Below, one piece after another: positions 25,522 to 34,489 of a stretch of 64,000 nucleotides of DNA (positions within the stretch are counted from its first letter, which is position 1; every line of letters begins with the position of its first letter). The translations under genes and the position numbers were made by a program. The notes beneath the pieces were generated by a model that was given only the letters and a program-made list of their open reading frames with translations, did not search any database and was not told the DNA's origin. This DNA comes from Trueperaceae bacterium (GTDB taxonomy: Bacteria > Deinococcota > Deinococci > Deinococcales > Trueperaceae): contig PAMQ01000015.1 in assembly GCA_002707365.1 (NCBI GenBank), positions 81,024 to 145,023 of the forward strand. Reading direction: 5' to 3'.

Positions 25522-28086
25522 ATGAGGGTTTTGCTTCGCCTTGCGGTACGCAACCTTGCTCGCCACCCTTGGCGAAGTTCAGCCACGATCCTCGGGGTGG
25601 GACTAGGCATTGCTGCGGTTCTAGCCACGTTGTCAGTTGGCGCTAATATAAAGGCTAACCTTGGTAGCGCACTCGAGGCTGCTGCTGGGAAAACAGACTT
25701 GCTCGTTGTACCCGGTGCGTCAGGTCGCGCTTTCTTCGAAAGCGATGAGATCATAGCGGCCATAGAACTTGATCCTGAAATATCAGCTATATACCCGGTT
25801 CTGAACTATAGAGCTGAACCTATTCGAGAAGTAAAAAATTTCAAGGCCCCAATAATTCCTGGTATAGACTCAGGTTTTCAATTGTCAGGACGGATAACTG
25901 AATCAGGCGAAGATCTACCCGTCACCCTCGCTAGCGGTAAACTCCCAACACAAGGAACAAACGGCATTGCTCTTTCAAATGGATTTGCAAAATCTCGAGA
26001 TTACGATATTGGTGAAACCATAAATTTCGCTACACAATTCGGCGAAATTCCCTTCTACATCACTGGGCTACTTGATGAAGGCCATGGACTGGCCTCAAAT
26101 AATGCGGGACGCGTGGGTTTAGTGCACATCGACGATCTTCAAAAAGCCGTACGACTCTCTGGACGAGCCTCCTTACTGGAACTCCACCTAACTTCTGGAG
26201 CTAACGTCGAAAAAAGTCAGGATCGCCTATTAAAACTATTAGGGCCAACCTCTACAGTTGTCCTCACAGCCTCTATAGGCAATTTTGCAACTGGCCTTAG
26301 CGATACTCTTCAATCAGGACTGACCATACTCGCGGCAACATTAATGGCCCTTGGAGCATTCATGGCTTACAACACGTTCACTGCCGCAGTCATCGAACGT
26401 ACAAGGGAATATGCACTCCTCCGCACCGTTTGTCTGCTCCGCCGCGAGATTGGTTTAATAGCTATATTTGAAGCTGTCATTGTAGGTATTTTAGGAGTTT
26501 TATCAGGAATAATCTTGGGCGTTATTTTGTCCTACACCATAACTAGATTTAACGCCTGGGCTCTAGGGTTTGAATATCGGACACTAGTCTTTCCCTTAGA
26601 TGCTGTCCTCCTAGCCAGCATTGTCGGATTAGCCTCATCACTAATAGCTGGATGGCTCCCAGCGAAAGTTGCTTCACGCACATCCCCGCTTGCGGCTAAT
26701 CGAGCGGCATACCTCACTCACGAACCTACCACCCCCTCACTTTTTCTAGGTTTGATTCTCTTGTGCTTAGGGATTGGGATTGCGGTAACTCCCTGGAACG
26801 GAATATGGGCAATCGCAGCAAGTGCATTCGCTATGGCCCTACTTTTCGCAGGCTTGACTTTACTTGCACCTATTTTTCTTAATCCCTTAATTAACGGTTT
26901 AACTCCCTATATTGCCGTCTTTATCGGCATGCCAGGTCGCCTCGGTGCGAATTTTGCAAAACGCAATGCAGCTAGAAACAGTGTAGCGATAAGTTCGGTT
27001 GTCCTAGGAATGGGGCTCACCATCGGCGTAGGCTCTATGGTTACCGGAATCCACCGCTCAATAGAGACGTGGGTAGATACTACAGTAGTAGGCGATTTAT
27101 TTGTGACCACACCAGTAAACTTTCCTGACAACTTCGTATTAGAGGCCACCCAACAAGTACCTGAGGTTAACGTAATATCTGGCGTCGGTATCCGTGCAAT
27201 CCGATACTTACCGGAAGGATTATCTAACGGACGAACTGTTGCGCTTGTACTAATTGACCCGGAACGCTTTAATCCTGATGGGGGATTCGGCTCATTCCAA
27301 CACATTCGTGATCAAGGTAATGCCCTAACAAGTTACGAAGCTCTTAAGCAAGGAGGATCTGTGCTAGCTGCCAATACGATTCGTGAGAAGTTCAGAGTTG
27401 AACTCGGATCAAACGTAAAGCTACGAACCTCAGAGGGGTTCCGTGACTTCCCCGTATCAGGCATAGTAGTGGATTTTACTGGCGGTGGAGAAACATTCGT
27501 AGGCAGCATAAACGACGTCGATTTATTTGGCGGGGGCTCACCCGACCTCTTTGTCATGACCGTCAAAGAGGGTTTCTCTCATGAACAGGTCCGGGAAGAC
27601 CTCCTCAAATCTTTCCCACACCTGTTCCTTGACATCACCCTAAACCAAAGCTACCGCGAACAAATACAATCTCTTGCTAGAAGGTCATTCCTAACAACTA
27701 ATGCCCTTCTCTTCTTGACAATCTTCGTGGCTGCCTTAGGCGTCTCTAACACCCTTGGGATGAATCTCTCCCACCGTCAGCACGAAATAGCAGTATTACG
27801 GACATTGGGGCTTACTAGAAAAGGGGTATCCTCCATGATTGCGACAGAAGGGATAATAATAAATTTAGTAGGGGCTTTAATCGGAATAGTCGTCGGTATG
27901 TTACTTGCTCAAACCATAACAACCGGAGCTTCAGAATTAACCGGATTTTCTATACGAGCTATTTTCCCCTGGCGCTTAATAATTGTCGCATTTCTTTCCT
28001 CACCACTTATAGGCTTACTGGCAGCATATTTTCCAGCGAAACGAGCTAGTAAACTTCCTCCTAACCTCGCATTAAATTCGGAGTAA
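25522..28086 (+). CDS. FtsX/MacB-type ABC transporter permease (two FtsX domains)
   Basis: An 854-aa membrane protein with two FtsX-type units, each a helix group around large extracytoplasmic domains. The first hydrophobic helix is near residues 17-37, and helix clusters lie near 260-390, 400-470 and 720-850. The repeated ALRTVCLLRREIGLIA and VLRTLGLTRKGVSSMI segments are the cytoplasmic coupling loops of this family. Such permeases work with LolD-like ATPases to extract lipids or lipoproteins, or as mechanotransmission exporters. The partner ATPase follows 3 nt downstream. Position directly after the glycolipid genes makes lipid export an attractive inference. Confidence 0.85.
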   Translation: MRVLLRLAVRNLARHPWRSSATILGVGLGIAAVLATLSVGANIKANLGSALEAAAGKTDLLVVPGASGRAFFESDEIIAAIELDPEISAIYPVLNYRAEPIREVKNFKAPIIPGIDSGFQLSGRITESGEDLPVTLASGKLPTQGTNGIALSNGFAKSRDYDIGETINFATQFGEIPFYITGLLDEGHGLASNNAGRVGLVHIDDLQKAVRLSGRASLLELHLTSGANVEKSQDRLLKLLGPTSTVVLTASIGNFATGLSDTLQSGLTILAATLMALGAFMAYNTFTAAVIERTREYALLRTVCLLRREIGLIAIFEAVIVGILGVLSGIILGVILSYTITRFNAWALGFEYRTLVFPLDAVLLASIVGLASSLIAGWLPAKVASRTSPLAANRAAYLTHEPTTPSLFLGLILLCLGIGIAVTPWNGIWAIAASAFAMALLFAGLTLLAPIFLNPLINGLTPYIAVFIGMPGRLGANFAKRNAARNSVAISSVVLGMGLTIGVGSMVTGIHRSIETWVDTTVVGDLFVTTPVNFPDNFVLEATQQVPEVNVISGVGIRAIRYLPEGLSNGRTVALVLIDPERFNPDGGFGSFQHIRDQGNALTSYEALKQGGSVLAANTIREKFRVELGSNVKLRTSEGFRDFPVSGIVVDFTGGGETFVGSINDVDLFGGGSPDLFVMTVKEGFSHEQVREDLLKSFPHLFLDITLNQSYREQIQSLARRSFLTTNALLFLTIFVAALGVSNTLGMNLSHRQHEIAVLRTLGLTRKGVSSMIATEGIIINLVGALIGIVVGMLLAQTITTGASELTGFSIRAIFPWRLIIVAFLSSPLIGLLAAYFPAKRASKLPPNLALNSE

Positions 28087-28089
28087 CTT

Positions 28090-28872
28090 ATGCATAAACA
28101 AGTCTCGAGAAAATCCCAGCCCACTGCCCAAAAGAAATGCCAAAGTCCCGCAATCACTGGTGAGAATTTAGTTAAGCATTACCTTCTAGGCGGGGAAGTT
28201 GTTAAAGCACTTGAAGGGGTCAGCTTGACAATAAACAGCGGAGAATTCGTAGCAGTTATGGGTCCAAGCGGAAGCGGTAAGAGTACCCTGCTCCATCTGC
28301 TAGGACTTCTGGAAATACCGGATACGGGCGAAGTACTCATTGAGAATCAGCGCACTTCCCTACTGAATGACGATGATTTGACCATGATGCGACGAAATCG
28401 ACTCGGCTTTGTATTTCAGAACTTTGAGTTGATCCCTAATCTGTCGGCACGTGAAAATATCCTCCTTCCTGCAGAAATAAGCGGCAACCAACATGAGGCT
28501 GCAGATCGCCTTAAACAACTTTCCATCAATCTTGCAATCCATGATCGCTTACAACACAAACCTCGTGAACTTTCCGGAGGCCAACGACAGCGAGTTGCTT
28601 TAGCTCGAGCCTTAATTAATAGTCCCGCAGTTATATTGGCCGACGAACCCACGGGAAATCTTGACAGCCAAACAGGCACAGATGTTCTACAAATACTCCG
28701 CGAAGGGGTAAATCTCCATGATTGGACTGTCCTAATTGTCACCCATGACCCAAAAGCCGCTCTCTTTGCTGATCGTATAGTTTTCTTGCGCGATGGCAAC
28801 CTCTCAGGTGAGGTCAACACCCTCGATAGTAACGTTAGAGAGGTGATCGAGACCTTTATAGGGAAGTCATAG
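28090..28872 (+). CDS. LolD/MacB-type ABC transporter ATPase
   Basis: A 260-aa ATPase partner of the preceding FtsX-type permease. Walker A is GPSGSGKST near residues 58-66, followed by the Q-loop VFQNFELIPNL, signature LSGGQRQRVALARAL, Walker B VILADEPTGNLD and the switch histidine in LIVTHDP. A basic unconserved stretch of about 25 residues precedes the ABC domain, so translation could begin later, although no better start is evident. Separated from the permease by 3 nt. No membrane-fusion protein is encoded nearby, unlike classical MacAB. Confidence 0.9.
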   Translation: MHKQVSRKSQPTAQKKCQSPAITGENLVKHYLLGGEVVKALEGVSLTINSGEFVAVMGPSGSGKSTLLHLLGLLEIPDTGEVLIENQRTSLLNDDDLTMMRRNRLGFVFQNFELIPNLSARENILLPAEISGNQHEAADRLKQLSINLAIHDRLQHKPRELSGGQRQRVALARALINSPAVILADEPTGNLDSQTGTDVLQILREGVNLHDWTVLIVTHDPKAALFADRIVFLRDGNLSGEVNTLDSNVREVIETFIGKS

Positions 28873-29080
28873 TCCTTCTTCAGTCAACCTAAACAATCTG
28901 TTAAAACCCGGCCCACCTCAGCAATATATTGTTTGAATCATAATTAGAATTCCTGAAACACAGGTGACCAAACTACTTGATTTCTCTAGCTATCTTTCCT
29001 ACCATCTCTCACACCAAGATCTTTTCCCGAATCTAGTACTGTCAAGTCAAATTGTCGAACACTACAATAACCGCAGATTA
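28873..29080. other. intergenic region upstream of ddl
   Basis: About 210 bp before the ddl promoter. It contains a short palindrome (caatatattg, 28922-28931) but no recognisable gene, terminator with T-run or structured RNA. Confidence 0.45.
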
Positions 29081-29110
29081 TTGACCGAAACAGTCAGGCA
29101 GATCTATACT
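29081..29110 (+). promoter_or_regulatory. sigma-70-type promoter of ddl
   Basis: TTGACC (29081-29086), an 18-bp spacer and TATACT (29105-29110). This is the same -35 hexamer and spacing as the tRNA-Leu promoter. The start near 29117 leaves a leader of about 28 nt containing an AGGGGG ribosome site before ATG 29145. Confidence 0.65.
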
Positions 29111-29144
29111 ACACATATTGTGTAATATACTCATAGGGGGTTGC

Positions 29145-30173
29145 ATGTCGGCTTGCAAGGTTTTGCTGTTATGCGGTGGTCGATCCGAAGAACATGACGT
29201 TTCTCTCTCTTCGGCGCGATCAGTCCTAAAAGCTGGCATTACAGGGATCGAAATAACTCCATTGGTTGTAGACAAGAATGGAACGTGGCTTTCTCTTAAA
29301 CAGTCTATCCAACTATTAGACGGACAAAATCTTTCCGTCGTAGACCCCGATTCCAAAGTCCGCTTAGATTTCGGGTTACTAGAAAACCAACAATACGACG
29401 TCATCTTTCCTCTTTTTCACGGCCCGTATGGTGAAGATGGGAGTATCCAGGGTCTCCTGAAATTGCTTAATTTACCCCATGTTGGTACAGGAACTCTAGG
29501 GAGCTCTGTGGGGATGGACAAGATCATAATGAAACAAGTATTCGCCTCCTGTGGCTTACCACAGGTAGATTTCAGGACGATCTTGTCCATCAATTGGCGC
29601 AAAAATCCAGAAGCAGTTCTAGTTGATCTAGAATCACTAAGAATGCCAGTTTATGTTAAGCCAGCTAACTTGGGCTCTAGCATTGGTATTTCCCGAGTCG
29701 ATACACCAAAGCTGCTGTCATCAGCAATTGAAAACGCCTTAGAACACGATCGTCGAGTCATAGTTGAACAGGGCCTAACAGGAATACAGGAGCTAGAAGT
29801 TGGCGTTCTCGGTAATGATGAGCCGTCTACAAGCGTGGTGGGGGAAGTAAGTTACACCTCAGACTTCTACAATTACACATCCAAATACACAGACGGCCTT
29901 ACGAATCTTATAATCCCAGCACCTGTAAGCCAAAAGATTGCAACTAGCTGTCGCCAACTCGCATTACAGGCTTTTCAAGCTATTGACTGCGCAGGTCTAG
30001 CTCGAGTGGACTTCTTCTACGATTCGACACGTTGCCAGATCTACGTCAACGAAATCAACACGATGCCAGGCTTCACTGATACTAGTATGTACCCCAAGCT
30101 CTGGAAAGCTTCGGGACTTTCCTACAAAACGCTAGTTGCCAACTTAATTAATTTAGCAATGGAACCTCGATAA
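29145..30173 (+). CDS. ddl: D-alanine--D-alanine ligase
   Basis: Makes D-Ala-D-Ala for peptidoglycan using ATP. From ATG 29145, with AGGGGG upstream, the protein has 342 aa. The ATP-grasp ligase family blocks are complete: LCGGRSEEHDVSLSSA near 10-25, PLFHGPYGEDGSIQGLL, VKPANLGSSIGISRV, ARVDFFYD and NEINTMPGFTDTSMYPKL with the magnesium and serine-loop residues. A TTG nine codons upstream is rejected because it overlaps the predicted transcript start. It is a stand-alone gene, not embedded in a mur cluster. Confidence 0.95.
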   Translation: MSACKVLLLCGGRSEEHDVSLSSARSVLKAGITGIEITPLVVDKNGTWLSLKQSIQLLDGQNLSVVDPDSKVRLDFGLLENQQYDVIFPLFHGPYGEDGSIQGLLKLLNLPHVGTGTLGSSVGMDKIIMKQVFASCGLPQVDFRTILSINWRKNPEAVLVDLESLRMPVYVKPANLGSSIGISRVDTPKLLSSAIENALEHDRRVIVEQGLTGIQELEVGVLGNDEPSTSVVGEVSYTSDFYNYTSKYTDGLTNLIIPAPVSQKIATSCRQLALQAFQAIDCAGLARVDFFYDSTRCQIYVNEINTMPGFTDTSMYPKLWKASGLSYKTLVANLINLAMEPR

Positions 30174-30189
30174 GGAAATCACCAAGGGC

Positions 30190-30195
30190 TATACT
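30190..30195 (+). promoter_or_regulatory. possible -10 box upstream of HNH gene
   Basis: TATACT lies 14 nt before TTG 30210, giving a very short predicted leader of about 8 nt. No good -35 is visible. Confidence 0.4.
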
Positions 30196-30209
30196 AGAAA
30201 CAATCCCAG

Positions 30210-30809
30210 TTGGAGGTACTTGCCGCCAAGCCAAAAACCACTTACAACGTAGAGCACACTTTAAGATCAAACTCCGCGCCTCAGGTACCCCTCCACAGTG
30301 TTAACGGAGCACAGGTTCTGATTTTGAACGCCAGCTACGCGCCACTTCATGTTTGTTCAGTTAAAAGGGCGGTATCCCTCCTTATGCACGAAGTGGCAGA
30401 ACGGGTCGAGGATGCCGAAACCGTTCTCCGTTCACCGCAAACAGTGTTTCTGGTCCCTAGTGTCATTAGGCTTAAACGTTACGTGCGAAGGCCGATCAAG
30501 CATCGTGTTACTTTCAACCGAAAAAATGTCTTTCGGCGAGACAACCTCACCTGTCAATACTGTGGTAGTCGAACTAATCGTCTTACCCTTGACCATGTTT
30601 TCCCAAGAAGCCGCGGCGGCATAACCGCCTGGACCAATGTAGTTGCATGTTGTTTTCGTTGCAACTCGCGCAAGCGTGATCGTACCCCACAAGAGGCAAA
30701 TATGGAGCTCAACAAACGACCTTATGCGCCACGTTTCTTCTTCACCTCTTCGTATGGATTTATGCCCGATCTAGACCCAATATGGAAAAAATATCTTCCC
30801 ATGTCCTAA
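30210..30809 (+). CDS. HNH endonuclease family protein
   Basis: A 199-aa protein with a zinc-ribbon HNH domain. CQYCG, then LTLDHVFPRSRGG with the catalytic His pair, N-VVACCFRCNSRKRDR with the second Cys pair. An N-terminal block VLILNASYAPLHVCSVKRAVSLL is shared by a conserved family found in many bacteria as a stand-alone gene; its cellular role is not established. No adjacent phage or toxin genes support mobility. The TTG start is uncertain: no ATG occurs in the first 60 codons, and the GGAGGT motif lies within the first codons. Confidence 0.85.
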   Translation: MEVLAAKPKTTYNVEHTLRSNSAPQVPLHSVNGAQVLILNASYAPLHVCSVKRAVSLLMHEVAERVEDAETVLRSPQTVFLVPSVIRLKRYVRRPIKHRVTFNRKNVFRRDNLTCQYCGSRTNRLTLDHVFPRSRGGITAWTNVVACCFRCNSRKRDRTPQEANMELNKRPYAPRFFFTSSYGFMPDLDPIWKKYLPMS

Positions 30810-30980
30810 CATCACTTGGTTTCGCCTTCGGAACAGTTCTAATCCTTAGGCATAAGAAATCCAAAGATCCCCTTAATCTCCCTCTAACTAGCCAGATTAT
30901 TTACTAACTCTGAATAAAAGCCATACAGTCAAAACAGGTCCTAACCATCACCATGAAAGACGGTTATCTGGCTCCCCATA

Positions 30981-30994
30981 GTGATCTGTATCAC
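30981..30994. promoter_or_regulatory. CRP/FNR-type palindrome upstream of rsmD
   Basis: GTGATCTGTATCAC contains GTGA-N6-TCAC, the consensus core of CRP-family sites, with 5-bp perfect arms. It ends 9 nt before the rsmD -10 box, so it covers the -35 region of that promoter. Confidence 0.5.
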
Positions 30995-31003
30995 GCTAGA
31001 CGG

Positions 31004-31009
31004 TATGCT
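31004..31009 (+). promoter_or_regulatory. leaderless -10 box of rsmD
   Basis: TATGCT (TANNNT) ends exactly 7 nt before ATG 31017. No Shine-Dalgarno is present. Confidence 0.6.
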
Positions 31010-31016
31010 CCGATAT

Positions 31017-31544
31017 ATGGCTGCACCACGGATCATAGGGGGACGGGCAAAAGGAGCCCAGCTAACTACTGTTAAAGGTAAAACCAGGCCAACACCGAGT
31101 CGATTACGAGAAGCATTATTCGATATACTTGCATTCAAATCTAAAGGTACTTTTCTAGACCTTTACAGCGGCACTGGAGTAGTCGGACTCGAAGCAGCCA
31201 GTCGAGATTGGAACGTTACGTGCGTAGAGGTTGACGAAACTATAGCCCGAACAATCCGCCTTAACGCGCGTAAACTGAAACTAGATATCTCTGTAACCTG
31301 TGCCGACGCCCTTTCGTACGTCCAGGAGAACAAGTTCAAGCCCGATGTAGTCTTTGTGGACCCGCCTTACGAACTAAACCTCATAGAAATCTTCACAAAT
31401 ATCGAAAGCTATCTTGGAATGGGAGTGCGAATTATTGCCTTACAATTTCCATCAAATCTAGATATTTCTCAATGCAATTGGAAGCAGGAAAGGCATTTCG
31501 AAATACGGCGTTATGGCAGTAATTCGCTAGCACTGCTCCACTAG
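31017..31544 (+). CDS. rsmD: RsmD-type 16S rRNA (guanine-N2) methyltransferase
   Basis: Predicted to methylate 16S rRNA G966 using S-adenosylmethionine during small-subunit assembly. From ATG 31017 the protein has 175 aa beginning MAAPRIIGGRAKGAQL, the family N-terminus. SAM-binding FLDLYSGTGVVGLEAASR is near 46-63, and the catalytic DPPY is in VFVDPPYELN. Earlier in-frame starts at 30981 and 31005 fall in or before the -10 box and are rejected. The usual coaD neighbour is absent. A 6-bp hairpin (31532-31548) spans the stop codon. Confidence 0.92.
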   Translation: MAAPRIIGGRAKGAQLTTVKGKTRPTPSRLREALFDILAFKSKGTFLDLYSGTGVVGLEAASRDWNVTCVEVDETIARTIRLNARKLKLDISVTCADALSYVQENKFKPDVVFVDPPYELNLIEIFTNIESYLGMGVRIIALQFPSNLDISQCNWKQERHFEIRRYGSNSLALLH

Positions 31545-31565
31545 CAGTAAGTAACTACACGCTTT

Positions 31566-31591
31566 ATGAGGGTATTAGCACCTCATGCTAA
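31566..31591 (+). promoter_or_regulatory. overlapping hairpins upstream of secA
   Basis: Two mutually exclusive stems: atgagg 31566-31571 with cctcat 31581-31586, and ttagca 31575-31580 with tgctaa 31586-31591. They lie 65 nt before the secA start, on the predicted leader if transcription begins upstream. Confidence 0.3.
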
Positions 31592-31655
31592 AGTGGGACA
31601 ATGCGGAATAGTGACCTCATGGTTGATATGGGTCGCTTGGCAGAGAAAGGCTTCA

Positions 31656-34445
31656 ATGCTCGGTTTCCTCCAAAACATTTTTGATAACAATTATCGTGAT
31701 GTACGACGCCTAGAAGGCGAAGTAGTTGCCGCGGTCAATTCTCTTGAAGAAAAATCACAAAATTTGGATAATCTCGCTGAAGAATTTAGCGTTCTTAAGC
31801 GTCGCCACCTCGAAGGTGGCGAAACGCTAGAAACTCTTCTCCCGGAAGCATTTGCGTTGACTAGAGAATCTATGGTCAGAAATATGGGAATGCGCCATTA
31901 CGATGTCCAGCTTATCGGTGGCGCCGCTCTGCACTACGGGCGAATAGCTGAAATGAAAACAGGTGAGGGAAAAACTTTTGTTGCCACGCTTGCACTTGCG
32001 CTTAATACTCTTCCCGGTAAGGGTACCCATCTCGTAACTACAAATGATTACCTTGCTCGCACAGGTGTGGAGTGGATGGGACCTATATTCCGGGGGCTTG
32101 GCCTTAGAGCCGCTGTTATTGAACACTCTACTGATTCAGAATCTCGACGTGATGCGTACCGAGCTGACATCACTTATATCACCAACAGCGAATTGGGGTT
32201 CGATTATTTGAGGGACAATATGGCTTTCCAGCCGGACCAACTCGTATTGCGAGAAGTTAACCCACTACACTATGCCATCATCGATGAAGTCGACTCTATT
32301 CTCGTTGACGAGGCTCGCACGCCGCTCATTATCTCGGGCCCAACTGAAGTAGCTACCGATATGTACTTTACGATGGAGAAAATAGCTCGTAAGTTGGAAA
32401 AGGGTGAACCTGGCGAAGGCGAAACGCCACCAACCGGTGACTACACAACAGATGAAAAAAGCAAAGATATCCACCTTACAGAGTCAGGAATCACTAAAGC
32501 CGAATCCTTGCTTGGGATCGAAGATATCTTTAGCGCACAAAATATGGAGACGGGTCACATGTTACGGCAGGCCCTTAGGGCAACTGAACATTATCAACGC
32601 GACCAACAGTACGTGAGGGATGACACTGGCCAAATCGTAATCGTAGATGAATTTACTGGTCGATTAATGCCTGGACGTCGCTTCGGCGAAGGCCTCCATC
32701 AAGCCATCGAGGCGAAAGAAGGCGTAAAGATCGAGCGTGAAAATCAAACTCTCGCGACTGTAACCTATCAAAACTTCTTCAAGCTTTACGACAAGATCTC
32801 TGGAATGACAGGCACAGCTAAGACAGAGGAAAAGGAGTTTCAAGAAATTTACGGTAGTGATGTACTTGTTATCCCAACGAACATGCCGATCATCCGGACT
32901 GATTTCGAGGACGTAGTCTACCGAACTGTTCCTGGAAAATTCAACGCTGTCGTCGAAGAAATAGTTCAAATCCATAACAATGGCCAACCTATATTAGTCG
33001 GTACAGTAACCATTGAGGCGTCAGAAACCCTCTCTAAAATGCTTAGTCGGAAAGGCGTTACTCATGAGGTTCTAAACGCTAAATTTCATGACCGTGAAGC
33101 AGAGATAGTTGCCCAGGCAGGCAGAAGTGCTGCAGTAACAATTAGCACAAACATGGCTGGGAGAGGAACTGATATCGTACTTGGCGGAAATCCCGAGATG
33201 CTTGCTCGTCAACTGCTTGAGCGAGAAGGGTTTGAACGATACGACACGAACACTGAACTGTTCATTAAAGCAGTGATGCTTGGAAAATCCGAAGAAGCCC
33301 GTTCAATCGCATCAACACTTACTGACCTACCAGAAAACATTATCCTCCGTCTTGAGAAAATTCGGGACGAAGCCCAAGCCGACCAGGCAAAGGTTATAGA
33401 GCTTGGCGGCCTGCACATCATAGGAACCGAAAGGCACGAGTCGCGGCGTATAGATAATCAACTCCGAGGCCGTTCCGGTCGCCAAGGAGACCCAGGATCC
33501 AGCCGCTTTTACGTCAGTTTCGACGACGACCTGATGCGCTTGTTCGCAAATGAACGGGTACTGGGAATGATGGACCGCCTTGGGATGGACGACAACCAGC
33601 CAATTGAGGCGAAGATGGTGACGGGTGCAATCGAACGTGCCCAAAAACGAGTTGAAGACCGTAATTTTGGCATCCGAAAGCAACTACTCGAATACGACAA
33701 CGTAATGAGCAAGCAGCGGGAAGTAATCTACCGTCAAAGACGTGACATTCTACTTGGGACCGACATTAGCGAAGATGTGAAAGACATGATTGCTGAATAC
33801 ATAGACTCACAAGTACAGAACTATCTGAATCCTGAACTTGAGCCTGAAGAACAAGACATCGGCACTATGAAAGCTGGAGTGTTAGAAGCAGTGCCATCAC
33901 TTGAAACATTTGACTTCGAAGCGCTTCGTGGTAAGACCCCAGACGAGGGTACCCAGGAATTAATCCCGGTCTTGGAAGAAGCATACTCGACGCGTGAACA
34001 AGAGGTCACTCCCGAACTACTCAGACAACTTGAACATTTTATTGTTCTCCAGGTAGTCGATCAACACTGGAAAGAACATCTTCATAACATGGATATTTTG
34101 CGTCAAGGTATCGGTCTTCGTGGTTATGGACAGAGGAATCCTCTTCAAGAATACGCGTTTGAGGGTTTCAATCTCTTCGAAGAAATGAAATCCTTAATAC
34201 GCCTTAACGCTGCCAAGCTCCTTTTCCGAGTCCAAATCAATACCGACAATAGACTAGAACGTCGTAAGCACCAACGTGGCGTCAACTACAGTACAGACCA
34301 GATGCTCCTTGGAGATCCTAACCTCGGAGCTAAAACTGGACCTGTCAAACCAGTCCAGAGAGAAGAGAAAGTTGGCCGTAACGACCCTTGCCCTTGTAAT
34401 AGTGGAAAAAAATATAAACACTGCCATGGGAGGGCAGCCGCCTAG
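31656..34445 (+). CDS. secA: SecA, preprotein translocase ATPase
   Basis: Motor that pushes preproteins through SecYEG. From ATG 31656 the protein has 929 aa, starting MLGFLQNIFDNNYRDVRRLE, with a GAGAAAGG ribosome site at 31643-31650. Walker A is MKTGEGKTFVATL near residue 101, the DEVDSILVDEARTPLI helicase block follows, and MAGRGTDIVLGGNP and GRSGRQGDPG mark NBD2. The C-terminal zinc motif CPCNSGKKYKHCHG, which binds SecB or ribosomes, is intact. An upstream in-frame ATG (31566) would add 30 hydrophobic residues but has no ribosome site and overlaps hairpin sequences, so it is rejected. Confidence 0.97.
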   Translation: MLGFLQNIFDNNYRDVRRLEGEVVAAVNSLEEKSQNLDNLAEEFSVLKRRHLEGGETLETLLPEAFALTRESMVRNMGMRHYDVQLIGGAALHYGRIAEMKTGEGKTFVATLALALNTLPGKGTHLVTTNDYLARTGVEWMGPIFRGLGLRAAVIEHSTDSESRRDAYRADITYITNSELGFDYLRDNMAFQPDQLVLREVNPLHYAIIDEVDSILVDEARTPLIISGPTEVATDMYFTMEKIARKLEKGEPGEGETPPTGDYTTDEKSKDIHLTESGITKAESLLGIEDIFSAQNMETGHMLRQALRATEHYQRDQQYVRDDTGQIVIVDEFTGRLMPGRRFGEGLHQAIEAKEGVKIERENQTLATVTYQNFFKLYDKISGMTGTAKTEEKEFQEIYGSDVLVIPTNMPIIRTDFEDVVYRTVPGKFNAVVEEIVQIHNNGQPILVGTVTIEASETLSKMLSRKGVTHEVLNAKFHDREAEIVAQAGRSAAVTISTNMAGRGTDIVLGGNPEMLARQLLEREGFERYDTNTELFIKAVMLGKSEEARSIASTLTDLPENIILRLEKIRDEAQADQAKVIELGGLHIIGTERHESRRIDNQLRGRSGRQGDPGSSRFYVSFDDDLMRLFANERVLGMMDRLGMDDNQPIEAKMVTGAIERAQKRVEDRNFGIRKQLLEYDNVMSKQREVIYRQRRDILLGTDISEDVKDMIAEYIDSQVQNYLNPELEPEEQDIGTMKAGVLEAVPSLETFDFEALRGKTPDEGTQELIPVLEEAYSTREQEVTPELLRQLEHFIVLQVVDQHWKEHLHNMDILRQGIGLRGYGQRNPLQEYAFEGFNLFEEMKSLIRLNAAKLLFRVQINTDNRLERRKHQRGVNYSTDQMLLGDPNLGAKTGPVKPVQREEKVGRNDPCPCNSGKKYKHCHGRAAA

Positions 34446-34489
34446 ACTAATTAACGAAACCTTACTATTTTTATTACGAATGTGAAATT

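Noticed and set aside
31566-31655. A 30-residue hydrophobic N-terminal extension of SecA from ATG 31566
   Set aside because: There is no ribosome site there, the region overlaps hairpins, and ATG 31656 has GAGAAAGG upstream and the family's usual N-terminus.
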